The notes beneath the pieces are model-generated. The model worked only from the letters and a program-made list of their open reading frames with translations. It made no database searches and was not told the origin of the DNA. Both the position numbers and the translations under genes were made by a program. From CAVSBT01 sp964609465 (GTDB lineage: Bacteria > Chloroflexota > Dehalococcoidia > DSTF01 > JALHUB01): DNA of 12,053 nucleotides. Below, piece after piece: positions 1 through 6,723 of the stretch (the stretch's first letter is position 1; every line of letters begins with the position of its first letter). The DNA lies in the NCBI GenBank assembly GCA_964609465.1, contig CAZSSQ010000074.1:1-12053 (forward strand), written 5' to 3'.

Positions 1-331
1 CGTAGAGCTTGTCGTCGCGGCGGGTGAGCTGGAACGGCGGCGAGCTCCACTGCTCCAGGGGCTCTGGCGGCTGCACGTCGTAGTGGTTGTAGAAGACTAG
101 GGTCTTCGGCGAAGCCCCATCGAGCTCGCCGTAAACGACCGGATGGCCGCCGCCGGGCTTGGGCAGGAGGCGGGTCCGGAAGCCCACGCCCTCCAGCAGG
201 CGGGCCACGAATTCCGCCGTCTCCTGGATGGCCTGACCCTGAGCGCTGACGCTGGGCAGCTCGCACAGCCGGGCGAGGTCAGCCAGCGACTCCTCCAGGT
301 GCTCCTCGATGTGGCGGTAGACATCCTCCAT
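1..331 (-). CDS. M20-family metallopeptidase, N-terminal part (gene runs off the window)
   Basis: This is the first 110 residues of a zinc-dependent peptidase of the M20 family (dipeptidase, DapE or carboxypeptidase type), which is expected to act in the cytoplasm on short peptides or amino-acid derivatives. The fragment has the usual helical start (MEDVYRHIEEHLEESL), the LCELPSVSA segment, and the first metal-binding motif FYNHYDVQPPEPLEQW. In that motif H83 is the expected zinc ligand and D85 the conserved aspartate beside it, followed by the typical SPPF. The start is the ATG at 331-329, chosen because an AGGAG-type ribosome site overlaps the dinG stop codon 7 nt upstream. Only 9 nt separate it from dinG, so the two are probably translationally coupled. 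The exact substrate cannot be assigned because the lid domain and the other metal ligands lie outside the window. Confidence 0.9.
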   Translation of the reverse strand, partial: MEDVYRHIEEHLEESLADLARLCELPSVSAQGQAIQETAEFVARLLEGVGFRTRLLPKPGGGHPVVYGELDGASPKTLVFYNHYDVQPPEPLEQWSSPPFQLTRRDDKLY

Positions 332-340
332 CTCGAACTC

Positions 341-3247
341 CTATTCCGGCGCCGCCGCCGGCTCCTCGATGGGCGCTGCCAGCCAGTCGGTCACGGCCCG
401 CGGCAGGTTCCGCAGGGGCTCCTCTCGCACCGTGCACGGCGGCAACGAGCGCAGGAAGGCGCCGCCGTAGCCACGACTCCTGATCCGCCGGTCGAGCACA
501 GCAACGACGCCCCGGTCGGTCTTGCGGCGGATGAGGCGCCCGAAGCCCTGCTTGAAGCGTAAGACGGCCTGGGGCACGGTGTACTGGTTGAAAGGCTGGT
601 CATAGAGGTCAGAGCGCGCCACGAACACGGGGTCCGTGGGCACCGTGAAGGGCAGCCGCGTCATCACCAACAGGGAAAGGGCCTCGCCCACCACGTCGAC
701 GCCCTCCCAGAAGCTGGCGGTGCCCAGGAGGACGGTGCGCGGGCTCTCGCGGAGGGCCTGGAGGAGCTGCTTCGGCGACCCGTCGATGCCGTGGCCCAGC
801 ACCAGGATCCCCTCCTCCTCCAGGGGCGCTCTGACGGCGGCGTGGGTGGCGCGCAGAGCGGCGTAGGAGGTGAAGAGAACCAGGGCCCGGCCTTCGCTGG
901 CGCGGCAGAGGTCCAGCACCGCCCTCTCCAGCGCCGATTGATAGCCAGCCTCCCCGGGCTCAGGCAGGTCCTGGGGCACCAGCACCAGCGTGGAGCGGGC
1001 GTAGTCGAAGGGGGAGCCCACCAGGAGGTCCCGGCACTCCTCCGGTCCCACCCGCTGCCGCAGGTACTGGAAGTGGCCCTCGGTGCTGAGGGTGGCGCTG
1101 GTGAGGACGACGCTCTCCTTGACGTCGAAGAGCCCTGCCCGGAGGATATCGGCCACCTGCAGGGGCGCCGAGCACAGCCCGATGCGTCCTCCCGCACCGC
1201 GGCCCGATTCACGCGCCGGCCGGGCAGGGCCGTTCCAGCGCGACAGGCTGAGCCAGGCTATCAGTTGCGGGTCCTCGCGGGCGATGACGGCGGCGATCCC
1301 CTCCCGCAGCGACTGCACACCCTGGAGGAGGTCTCCCGTCTCCGCCGCCAGCGCCTCGTAGTCCAGGAGGCCCTGTGCCTCGCCCCCATCCAGGGCTTCC
1401 TGCACGCTTGCCAGGGCGACTTCGACCTGCTGGAGGGCCAGGTCCAGGTTCTCCCAGGCCGCCTCCACCGCCGACCAGTCGGGCTGGACGCGCATGGCCC
1501 GGCTGAGGAGGAGGCGCTGGTCATAGTCGCCCTCCTCGGAGGTCTGGTGCCGCACGAAGTCGGGCAGAAGCGCAAAGAGGTCCGGCAGGCGCTGGCGCGC
1601 TCGGTCCACAGCAGTCGCCAGAGAGGCCACCAGCGAACTCATGGCGGCCCGCCCCAGGGGCGCGGCGACGCCGCGGGCGGCCTGGCGCAGGCTCCCAGCC
1701 AGACCACCGTCGCGGTCGCGGCCGATCCGCTGGTGCACACGATCCAGGAAAGAGACGATGTCGGGCTCCGAGGTCTGGAAGCCGAACTGCTGGGTGGCCT
1801 CGTCCTCCAGGTGCTGCGCCTCGTCGACCACCAGGTAGGAGTAGGATGGGAGGACCCGGCTGCCCGCCGCCAGGTCGGACAGGAGCAGGGCGTGGTTTAC
1901 GATGAGGATGTGGGCCGTCTCGGCGCGGCGACGGGCCCGCTCCAGGAAGCAGGTGCCCTCGCGCACGTAGTGACAGGTCGAGGCGAGACAGGCCTCGTTC
2001 TGGGCACTCAGACGGCTCCAGACCGTCTCCTCCTCCGGGGTCAGGTTGAGCTCGGCGCGGTCGCCGGTCTCAGTGTGGGGTAGCCAGAGCAGGAGGCGGG
2101 CCATGAGCTTTGCCTCCGCCGGCGTCAGGGCCGCCGCCCGCCTCTGGCCCGCCCAGCGCAACAGGCAAAGGTAGTTCCGCCGGCCTTTGAGCTGGGCCAC
2201 CCGCAGGTTCTTGCCCAGGCCGCGAGGCCCCCAGCCCTCCAGGGCCCGCCGCACGATAGGGATATCCTGCCCCAGGAGCTGCTCCTGAAGGCTGATGGTG
2301 TTGGTAGAGACGACGACGCGGGTGCGGTTGAGCAGGGCGAAGCAGGCCGAGGGCAGCAGATAGGCCAAAGACTTGCCTACCCCCGTGCCCGCCTCGACGA
2401 TGAGGTGCTCGGCGCCGCTGAGGGCCTCGGCCACGGCGCGGGCCATGGCCGCCTGCTCCGGCCGCCTTTCGAAGTCGGGCAGGACCTCTGGAGACCCGGC
2501 CAGCCCTTCCAGCAGAGCCTCCACGTCGTCAGGGGATACCGCTCGACTTTCGCCGAGGGCGCCCAGGGAGGCGCCCGCCTCCCGTGGCGCCTTCACTACG
2601 CCTAGCGCCGACTCCTCCAGAGTCCGAACCGCGCCGGAGGCGGGCGGAGAATCTGCTTGCGCTTCGGCCAGCAGCTCGTGGAAGAGGTGGCGCAGGGACC
2701 AGTCGGCCAGGGCGGCCAGGCGCTCTAGCTCGCCCAGGACAGCGGCCGGCGTCAGGGCCAGCCTCTCGCAGAGGGCGACGAAGACGCGACCGGCAGCATC
2801 AGCGTCGGCTGCGGCCCGGTGCTGCGTTGGATACTCCAGGCCCAGGTGCCGGGCCAGCGAACGCAGGCTGTAGTCGGAGAGGTCAAACAGGAGGAGGCGG
2901 GCCAGGTCCCAGGTGTCGAAGGCGGGGCCGCCGGGCCGGACACCCCAGCGGGAGAGGAAGGAGAGGTCGAAGGACACGTTCTGCCCCACTACGGGATGGA
3001 GGGCCAGGAAGCGCTCCAAGTCCGACGCCACTTCGGCGAAGGAGGGCGCCCGCCGCAGCTGGCGGCTCGAAAGGCCCGTCATGAGCTGGATGCGGTAGGG
3101 CACCTCGCGTCGAGGGTTCACAAGGGTATGGAAAACCTCGGCAGGGCGGCCATCCTCGAATCTGACGGCCGCCACCTCGGTGATCTCGTCCTGCTCGGGG
3201 TCCAGGCCCGTGGTCTCCAGGTCCAGGGCCACAAAGGTGCTGCTCAC
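341..3247 (-). CDS. dinG: DinG-type DNA helicase fused to an N-terminal DnaQ-like 3'-5' exonuclease
   Basis: This is a DNA repair protein of the XPD/DinG superfamily 2 helicases with an exonuclease domain in front, the arrangement seen in Firmicutes DinG. Numbered from the GTG at 3247, the exonuclease covers about residues 1-170 and has all five DEDDh residues: D9 and E11 (DLETTG), D94 (NVSFD), H143 and D148. The helicase has Walker A AGTGVGKS (286-293), a DEAQ box (about 475-478), VLTSATL, GTASFWEGVD and the QGFGRLIRR motif VI. Four cysteines (C361, C420, C425, C433) sit between Walker A and the DEAQ box, spaced like the 4Fe-4S ligands of E. coli DinG. An upstream in-frame GTG at 3271 would add eight residues. 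I prefer 3247 because GAGGG lies 5 nt before it and the protein then begins just ahead of the first exonuclease strand. A likely promoter lies at 3293-3301. The M20 gene follows after 9 nt. Confidence 0.93.
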   Translation of the reverse strand: MSSTFVALDLETTGLDPEQDEITEVAAVRFEDGRPAEVFHTLVNPRREVPYRIQLMTGLSSRQLRRAPSFAEVASDLERFLALHPVVGQNVSFDLSFLSRWGVRPGGPAFDTWDLARLLLFDLSDYSLRSLARHLGLEYPTQHRAAADADAAGRVFVALCERLALTPAAVLGELERLAALADWSLRHLFHELLAEAQADSPPASGAVRTLEESALGVVKAPREAGASLGALGESRAVSPDDVEALLEGLAGSPEVLPDFERRPEQAAMARAVAEALSGAEHLIVEAGTGVGKSLAYLLPSACFALLNRTRVVVSTNTISLQEQLLGQDIPIVRRALEGWGPRGLGKNLRVAQLKGRRNYLCLLRWAGQRRAAALTPAEAKLMARLLLWLPHTETGDRAELNLTPEEETVWSRLSAQNEACLASTCHYVREGTCFLERARRRAETAHILIVNHALLLSDLAAGSRVLPSYSYLVVDEAQHLEDEATQQFGFQTSEPDIVSFLDRVHQRIGRDRDGGLAGSLRQAARGVAAPLGRAAMSSLVASLATAVDRARQRLPDLFALLPDFVRHQTSEEGDYDQRLLLSRAMRVQPDWSAVEAAWENLDLALQQVEVALASVQEALDGGEAQGLLDYEALAAETGDLLQGVQSLREGIAAVIAREDPQLIAWLSLSRWNGPARPARESGRGAGGRIGLCSAPLQVADILRAGLFDVKESVVLTSATLSTEGHFQYLRQRVGPEECRDLLVGSPFDYARSTLVLVPQDLPEPGEAGYQSALERAVLDLCRASEGRALVLFTSYAALRATHAAVRAPLEEEGILVLGHGIDGSPKQLLQALRESPRTVLLGTASFWEGVDVVGEALSLLVMTRLPFTVPTDPVFVARSDLYDQPFNQYTVPQAVLRFKQGFGRLIRRKTDRGVVAVLDRRIRSRGYGGAFLRSLPPCTVREEPLRNLPRAVTDWLAAPIEEPAAAPE

Positions 3248-3292
3248 GGGAGCCCTCGCGCTGCGTGCCACCAGGAGAGAAGGAGCAGCCTC

Positions 3293-3301
3293 ATTCTAGC
3301 A
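3293..3301 (-). promoter_or_regulatory. Candidate extended -10 promoter for dinG
   Basis: On the minus strand TGC is followed directly by TAGAAT (5 of 6 matches to TATAAT), forming an extended -10 element. No convincing -35 box lies 16-18 nt upstream, which is tolerated in extended -10 promoters. Transcription would start near 3286, giving a leader of about 40 nt to the preferred GTG at 3247 but only about 15 nt to the GTG at 3271. Confidence 0.45.
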
Positions 3302-3336
3302 CATTTCTTCTACCAGGGCTGCTGAGCCCAAGTGGT

Positions 3337-3427
3337 CCGCTCATGGTTCGACCCTTCGGCTGTGCTCAGGGCAGGCAGGCTCACCATGAGCGGCCAATTT
3401 CCGCTCATCCTGAGCCTGTCGAAGGGC
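3337..3427. repeat. REP-like composite inverted repeat
   Basis: CCGCTCATGGT at 3337-3347 is the exact reverse complement of ACCATGAGCGG at 3383-3393, enclosing an arm that reads CCCTTCGGCTGTGCTCAGG. A third arm at 3401-3427 begins again with CCGCTCAT and continues CCTGAGCCTGTCGAAGGG, which is close to the reverse complement of that inner arm. The block is therefore two copies of one motif in opposite orientation. It lies in the spacer between the PHP gene and dinG and encodes nothing recognisable. From memory, similar CCCTTCGACAGGCTCAGG elements are dispersed in several bacterial genomes, so a multicopy REP or MITE-like element is likely. Confidence 0.65.
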
Positions 3428-3452
3428 GGGCGGCGACTTCTGCAGTCATCTC

Positions 3453-3516
3453 GTAGGGGCCGAGCTTGCGTCGGCTCTGCGCTGGCTGGTAGGGGCGCAG
3501 CATGCTGCGCCCCTAC
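3453..3516. repeat. Pair of TAGGGGC palindromic repeat units
   Basis: The second unit, 3489-3516, is a perfect 28-bp palindrome with half-site GTAGGGGCGCAGCA. The first unit starts at 3453 with the same GTAGGGGC and contains a 5-bp stem (GCCGA at 3459-3463 against TCGGC at 3471-3475) around a 7-nt loop. Both lie just downstream of the PHP gene stop codon as read on the minus strand. The hairpin could block or terminate transcription, but no U-run follows it, so a dispersed palindromic repeat is the better reading. Confidence 0.65.
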
Positions 3517-3538
3517 GCGTGGGCTACTGCCGATCGGC

Positions 3539-4273
3539 TCAACCACCACCGGGACCGCCGACCGCCTCGACCTCCTGCAGCCGGGCGGCCGTTTGCTCGC
3601 TGAAGCGGGTGAGGGAGCCCCGGCGGAGGCCGTAGGCCGCGTAGAAGCGGCCGCCGTGCAGCTCCTCCAGCATCTGCCTCTCTGACTCGAGCTCACGCTC
3701 GAAGACGGTGACGTAGATGCCGATGCCCTGGTTCGAGTGGGCATCGCTGCCCCCGGTGACCGGCTTTCCCAGCACCTGCGCCACGCGGAGGGCAAAGAGG
3801 TTCTCCTGGAGGGTATTGCACCCGTTGAGGGCCTCGACGGCGTCCACCACCTCGAAGACAGGTAGCCTTGCTGCCTGCTCCGGGGTCAGGTTGAACGGCT
3901 CCCCTCCCATGCGCCGGAAGTGGGCGGGGTCGAAGAGGTGGCGGAAAGGGTGAGCCACGATCATGTAGCCGCCGGCCTCCTGCACCACGCGCCGCAGCTC
4001 CTCGGCGCGGCGGATGCCCGGCACGTAGCAGTCCAGACCCAGGGTGAGGATATGGCCCAGGTCCGTCGATACCTCCATCCCGTTGGCGACGAAAAGGCGG
4101 TACTTCCGGCGGTAGCGCTCCAGCTCGGAGGCGTCCCAGAGGCGGTCGTGCTCGCTGAGGTGGACGCCGGTTAGCCCCAGGCGCAGCGCCTCTTCGGCCA
4201 GCTCCTCGGGCTGCAGGTTGCTGTCCGAGGCGCCCTTGATGGTGTGCACGTGCATGTCTACGATGGTGCCCAT
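3539..4273 (-). CDS. PHP-domain metal-dependent phosphoesterase
   Basis: This is a 244-residue stand-alone PHP-domain protein, a metal-dependent hydrolase of phosphoester bonds that is expected in the cytoplasm. The metal-binding motifs appear in the usual order: D-M-H8-V-H10, the SEH42D43 motif, GMEVS with E67, AHPF with H108, and GGSDAHS with D177 and H179. The length and the lack of a polymerase or HisK-type domain point to the YciV/RNase AM-like or general PHP group. The substrate (3'-5' nucleotides, RNA 5' ends or a small phosphoester) cannot be told from sequence. The C-terminus ends in a glycine/proline-rich tail. The ATG at 4273 has only a poor ribosome site, but no better in-frame start precedes the first metal motif. 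An extended -10 box at 4337-4345 suggests separate transcription from the ispE cluster upstream. Confidence 0.88.
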   Translation of the reverse strand: MGTIVDMHVHTIKGASDSNLQPEELAEEALRLGLTGVHLSEHDRLWDASELERYRRKYRLFVANGMEVSTDLGHILTLGLDCYVPGIRRAEELRRVVQEAGGYMIVAHPFRHLFDPAHFRRMGGEPFNLTPEQAARLPVFEVVDAVEALNGCNTLQENLFALRVAQVLGKPVTGGSDAHSNQGIGIYVTVFERELESERQMLEELHGGRFYAAYGLRRGSLTRFSEQTAARLQEVEAVGGPGGG

Positions 4274-4336
4274 GGGTTAGCAGGGGGGGCTTTCTCACTG
4301 GGTGTGCGTGCCGGCAGACAGGGCTGGAGTCCAGTC

Positions 4337-4345
4337 AGTATAGCA
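4337..4345 (-). promoter_or_regulatory. Candidate extended -10 promoter for the PHP gene
   Basis: The minus strand reads TGC then TATACT (5 of 6 to consensus), an extended -10 box in the 80-bp gap between the membrane protein gene and the PHP gene. No clear -35 box is present. The predicted start of transcription is near 4330, leaving a leader of about 55 nt. The box shares the word GTGCTA with the candidate dinG promoter. Confidence 0.45.
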
Positions 4346-4353
4346 CGGGCCGC

Positions 4354-4788
4354 CTAGTGGGAGGCGAGGGGGCCCCACTCCGCCAGGTAGGGCATCAGCC
4401 AGCCGAAGACGCCCAGGAAGAGCACCGCCGAGGCGATCACGTAGCGCCGCCCCGACCTCAGCAGCACCGCCGCCGGGGTGAAGGCCACCGCCGACACGAA
4501 GACGATGACTAGCGTGAAGGCGAGGCTGGGACTGCCGACCCCGCCCTCCGGCGCCCGGTCCTCCAGGCCCATCAGGATGAGCCCGAGGACAATGCCCAGG
4601 CCGGTCCAGAGGAGGAAGGTGAACCAGAACAGCACTGCCGTGAGGGCCACCACGGGCACCTGCTCGGGCACGGCGAGGGCCAGCCGCGGCACCCGCGGTC
4701 GCAGGCGCATTATGAGGAAAGCAACCAGGGGCGCTGAAATCAACGCCAGCACATAGCCGCAGACGAAGCCGGCCAGCACCTCACTCAT
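4354..4788 (-). CDS. Small four-helix membrane protein of unknown function
   Basis: I do not recognise this 144-residue protein. It has four hydrophobic segments at about residues 4-27, 44-73, 88-108 and 113-134, separated by short polar loops (RLRPRVPR, GLEDRAPEGGVGSP, RSGRR), so it is an integral membrane protein. The positive-inside rule would place the first and third loops, rich in arginine, in the cytoplasm. The reading frame stays open upstream into ispE, but the ATG at 4788 starts directly before the first membrane segment. It lies 4 nt after the ispE stop, with GAGGAG (last codons of ispE) acting as ribosome site. It is therefore probably the last gene of the rsmA-ispE transcript. 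No catalytic motif is visible. Confidence 0.78.
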   Translation of the reverse strand: MSEVLAGFVCGYVLALISAPLVAFLIMRLRPRVPRLALAVPEQVPVVALTAVLFWFTFLLWTGLGIVLGLILMGLEDRAPEGGVGSPSLAFTLVIVFVSAVAFTPAAVLLRSGRRYVIASAVLFLGVFGWLMPYLAEWGPLASH

Positions 4789-4792
4789 TGGG

Positions 4793-5701
4793 TCACGGCT
4801 CCTCAACCACGGCTGTCGCCGCCGAAGCCGCCATGGTGACGCCCTCGAACACGTCGAAGCCGGCGGCGGACAGCGCCTCCCGCAGGGGCGCGCTCTCGAT
4901 GTCGGGCCGCAGGAGGACGAATTGGGCGGGGCCGCTGCCCGCCAGGTGTGGCCGCAGTCCCAGGCCCTGGCAGCGCTCGGCGGCGGCGGCCGCCTGCGGC
5001 AGCACCTCGGCCGCGATGCTCTCGAAGGTGTTGAGGATGTCATGTTCACGAGGAGCCACGCCTCGGCTGATCGCGGCGGCCAGGCGCTCGCTGGCCTCGC
5101 CACCGCTGAAGTGTTCCGGGCGCAGGTGGGCGTACATGGCGGCCGTCTTCCTCGCCGGCCGGCGCCTGGGGACAACCAGCAGGAGACGCCGCGACGGTAC
5201 GTCCGGCAGAGGCGTCACTTCGTCGCCGCGGCCACGGCCCAGGGCCGTGCCCCCGAAGAGGTAGAAGGGCACGTCGGCCCCCAGTTGGGCTCCCAGGCGA
5301 GCCAGCTCGGCCGCTGGCAGGCTCAACCCCCACAGCCGGTCGAGCGCTCGAAGGGTAGCGGCGGCATCGCTGCTGCCACCGCCCAGGCCCGCACCGGCGG
5401 GGATCGCCTTCTCCAGCTCGATGCGAGCGCCCGGGGAGCGCCCGCCTGCCCGGTCCCGAAGCAGCGCCGCTGCCCGATAGGCCAGGTTCTCGGATGGCAG
5501 CACCCCGGTTAGGGGCGCGCCCGCCTGCCCGACGGGGCCTGTCAGCACCAGTACCAGGTCCGCGGCCGGCGACACTCTCACCCGGTCGCAGAGGTCGACG
5601 GTCTGAAGGACGGTGCGGACCTCGTGGTAGCCATCGGGGCGGCCTCCCAGGACCTCCAGGGTCCAGTTGATCTTGGCCGGCGCAAGGGTGCTGACCTTCA
5701 C
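4793..5701 (-). CDS. ispE: 4-diphosphocytidyl-2-C-methyl-D-erythritol kinase
   Basis: This kinase phosphorylates CDP-methylerythritol at the 2-hydroxyl using ATP, the fourth step of the non-mevalonate (MEP) route to isoprenoids, in the cytoplasm. The 302-residue protein has the usual length. K10 in LAPAKINWTLEVLGGRPDGY and D143 in LGADVPFYLFGG form the expected catalytic pair. The GHMP-kinase ATP loop PAGAGLGGGSSDAAA lies at about 101-115, and the C-terminal LAGSGPAQFVL matches the third GHMP motif. The frame is open upstream to 5788, but the GTG at 5701 is the right start: it overlaps the rsmA stop as GTGA, has GGTGGAG 7 nt before it, and puts the catalytic lysine at position 10. The presence of IspE implies that the organism uses the MEP pathway. 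The overlap with rsmA indicates one transcript. Confidence 0.95.
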   Translation of the reverse strand: MKVSTLAPAKINWTLEVLGGRPDGYHEVRTVLQTVDLCDRVRVSPAADLVLVLTGPVGQAGAPLTGVLPSENLAYRAAALLRDRAGGRSPGARIELEKAIPAGAGLGGGSSDAAATLRALDRLWGLSLPAAELARLGAQLGADVPFYLFGGTALGRGRGDEVTPLPDVPSRRLLLVVPRRRPARKTAAMYAHLRPEHFSGGEASERLAAAISRGVAPREHDILNTFESIAAEVLPQAAAAAERCQGLGLRPHLAGSGPAQFVLLRPDIESAPLREALSAAGFDVFEGVTMAASAATAVVEEP

Positions 5702-6723
5702 GCCCGGGCTCCACCAGCCTGCGGGCTGGGCAGCGTGGACACCCACACCTGCCCGTCCGGCAGGCGGGCTCGGCAGAGGGCAGCCCACTCCTCGATGGAG
5801 AGCTCCTGGGGACGCTGGCGCGGGTCAATGCCGGCGGCGGACAGGAGGACCGCGGCCTCGGTGGGCGGGAGGCCCAGGCCCTGGGCCAGGGAGTTGCGCA
5901 ACTGCTTGCGCGGCGCGCTGAAGCCGGCCCGCACCACCTCAAAGAAGGCGGATGCGTTCGGCACCTCCACCCTTGGGCCCTCGCCCACGTCTATGCGCAA
6001 GACCGCCGAAAGCACCTTGGGCGGCGGGTGGAAGGCCCGCGGCGGCACCCCGAAGAGGAGATGGGGTCGCCCGTAGAACTGCACTGCCACTCCCAGCAGG
6101 CTCATTCTTCCCGGGCCGGCGGCTATGCTCTCCGCCACCTCTCTTTGCAGCATCACCACCAGGCGCCTCGGGGGCGGGTGGCCCTCCAGGAAGTGGCGAA
6201 GGACGGGCGCCGCGATGTAGTAGGGCAGGTTGGCGACGACGGCGTAGGGGCCGCGAGCCCCCGCCTGTTCGGCAGGAAGGCCTGCCTCTTCCAGGAGGCG
6301 GGCAGGGCTCAGGCTGAGGACGTCGGCGCAGACGACGGTGACATTCGGGCAGGACTGGAGGTTCTGCCGCAGGTGAAGGCAGAGCTTCTCGTCCACCTCC
6401 ACAGCCACCACGGCGCGGGCCCTCGCTGCCAGCTCGCGGGTGAGAACGCCGAGTCCAGCCCCGATTTCGACGATCGTTTCCTCTGGGGAGATGTCGGCGG
6501 CAGACACGATGCGTGACAGAACGCGCCGGTCGACCAGGAAGTGCTGGGCGAGGCTCTTGCGCGCCCGCAGTCCGGCAGTGCGCAGTTCCGGAGGTGGTGG
6601 GGGACCTCGTGTCGCTCGCCGGCTCGCCGCGCCGCGCCGTCCCCCTCTCCCGAGGGGCCCAGAGGGGCGGGCCTGCGCGCGAGGTTGTCTGCTGGGGCTA
6701 GGGACCGAGGATGTAGATGTCAA
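5698..6723 (-). CDS. rsmA: 16S rRNA (adenine-1518/1519) dimethyltransferase
   Basis: RsmA/KsgA dimethylates two adjacent adenines in the 3'-terminal hairpin of 16S rRNA with S-adenosylmethionine, late in 30S assembly. The core is complete: KSLAQHFLVD (56-65 from the TTG at 6723), SAM motif I IVEIGAGLGVLTREL, the acidic VAVEVDEKL, and the catalytic NLPYY at 165-169. The family segment FHPPPKVLSAVLRID follows. Its start is a problem: the minus strand has no ATG, GTG or TTG in any frame from 6720 down to 6541, while homologues begin shortly before the KSLxQxFL motif. The nearest in-frame start is the TTG at 6723, inside the end of the upstream gene. It gives an unusual Arg/Pro-rich extension of about 45 residues and a 26-nt overlap. 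A CTG at 6585 is another option. The 3' end overlaps ispE by 4 nt. Confidence 0.92.
   Translation of the reverse strand: MTSTSSVPSPSRQPRAQARPSGPLGRGGRRGAASRRATRGPPPPPELRTAGLRARKSLAQHFLVDRRVLSRIVSAADISPEETIVEIGAGLGVLTRELAARARAVVAVEVDEKLCLHLRQNLQSCPNVTVVCADVLSLSPARLLEEAGLPAEQAGARGPYAVVANLPYYIAAPVLRHFLEGHPPPRRLVVMLQREVAESIAAGPGRMSLLGVAVQFYGRPHLLFGVPPRAFHPPPKVLSAVLRIDVGEGPRVEVPNASAFFEVVRAGFSAPRKQLRNSLAQGLGLPPTEAAVLLSAAGIDPRQRPQELSIEEWAALCRARLPDGQVWVSTLPSPQAGGARA

Noticed and set aside
791..2083. 430-codon open frame on the plus strand inside dinG
   Set aside because: It lies wholly antisense to the conserved helicase and gives an Arg/Gln/Leu/His-rich product without motifs.
3489..3516. Rho-independent terminator for the PHP gene
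   Set aside because: The palindrome is strong, but no run of U follows on the minus strand, and a related unit next to it argues for a repeat element.
4789..5175. Upstream extension of the membrane protein frame into ispE
   Set aside because: The additional residues are an Arg/Pro/Ala-rich shadow of ispE; the ATG at 4788 directly precedes the first membrane helix and has a ribosome site.
5702..5788. N-terminal extension of IspE by 29 residues
   Set aside because: The extra residues lie inside rsmA, resemble no IspE N-terminus, and the GTG at 5701 has a ribosome site and a GTGA overlap.
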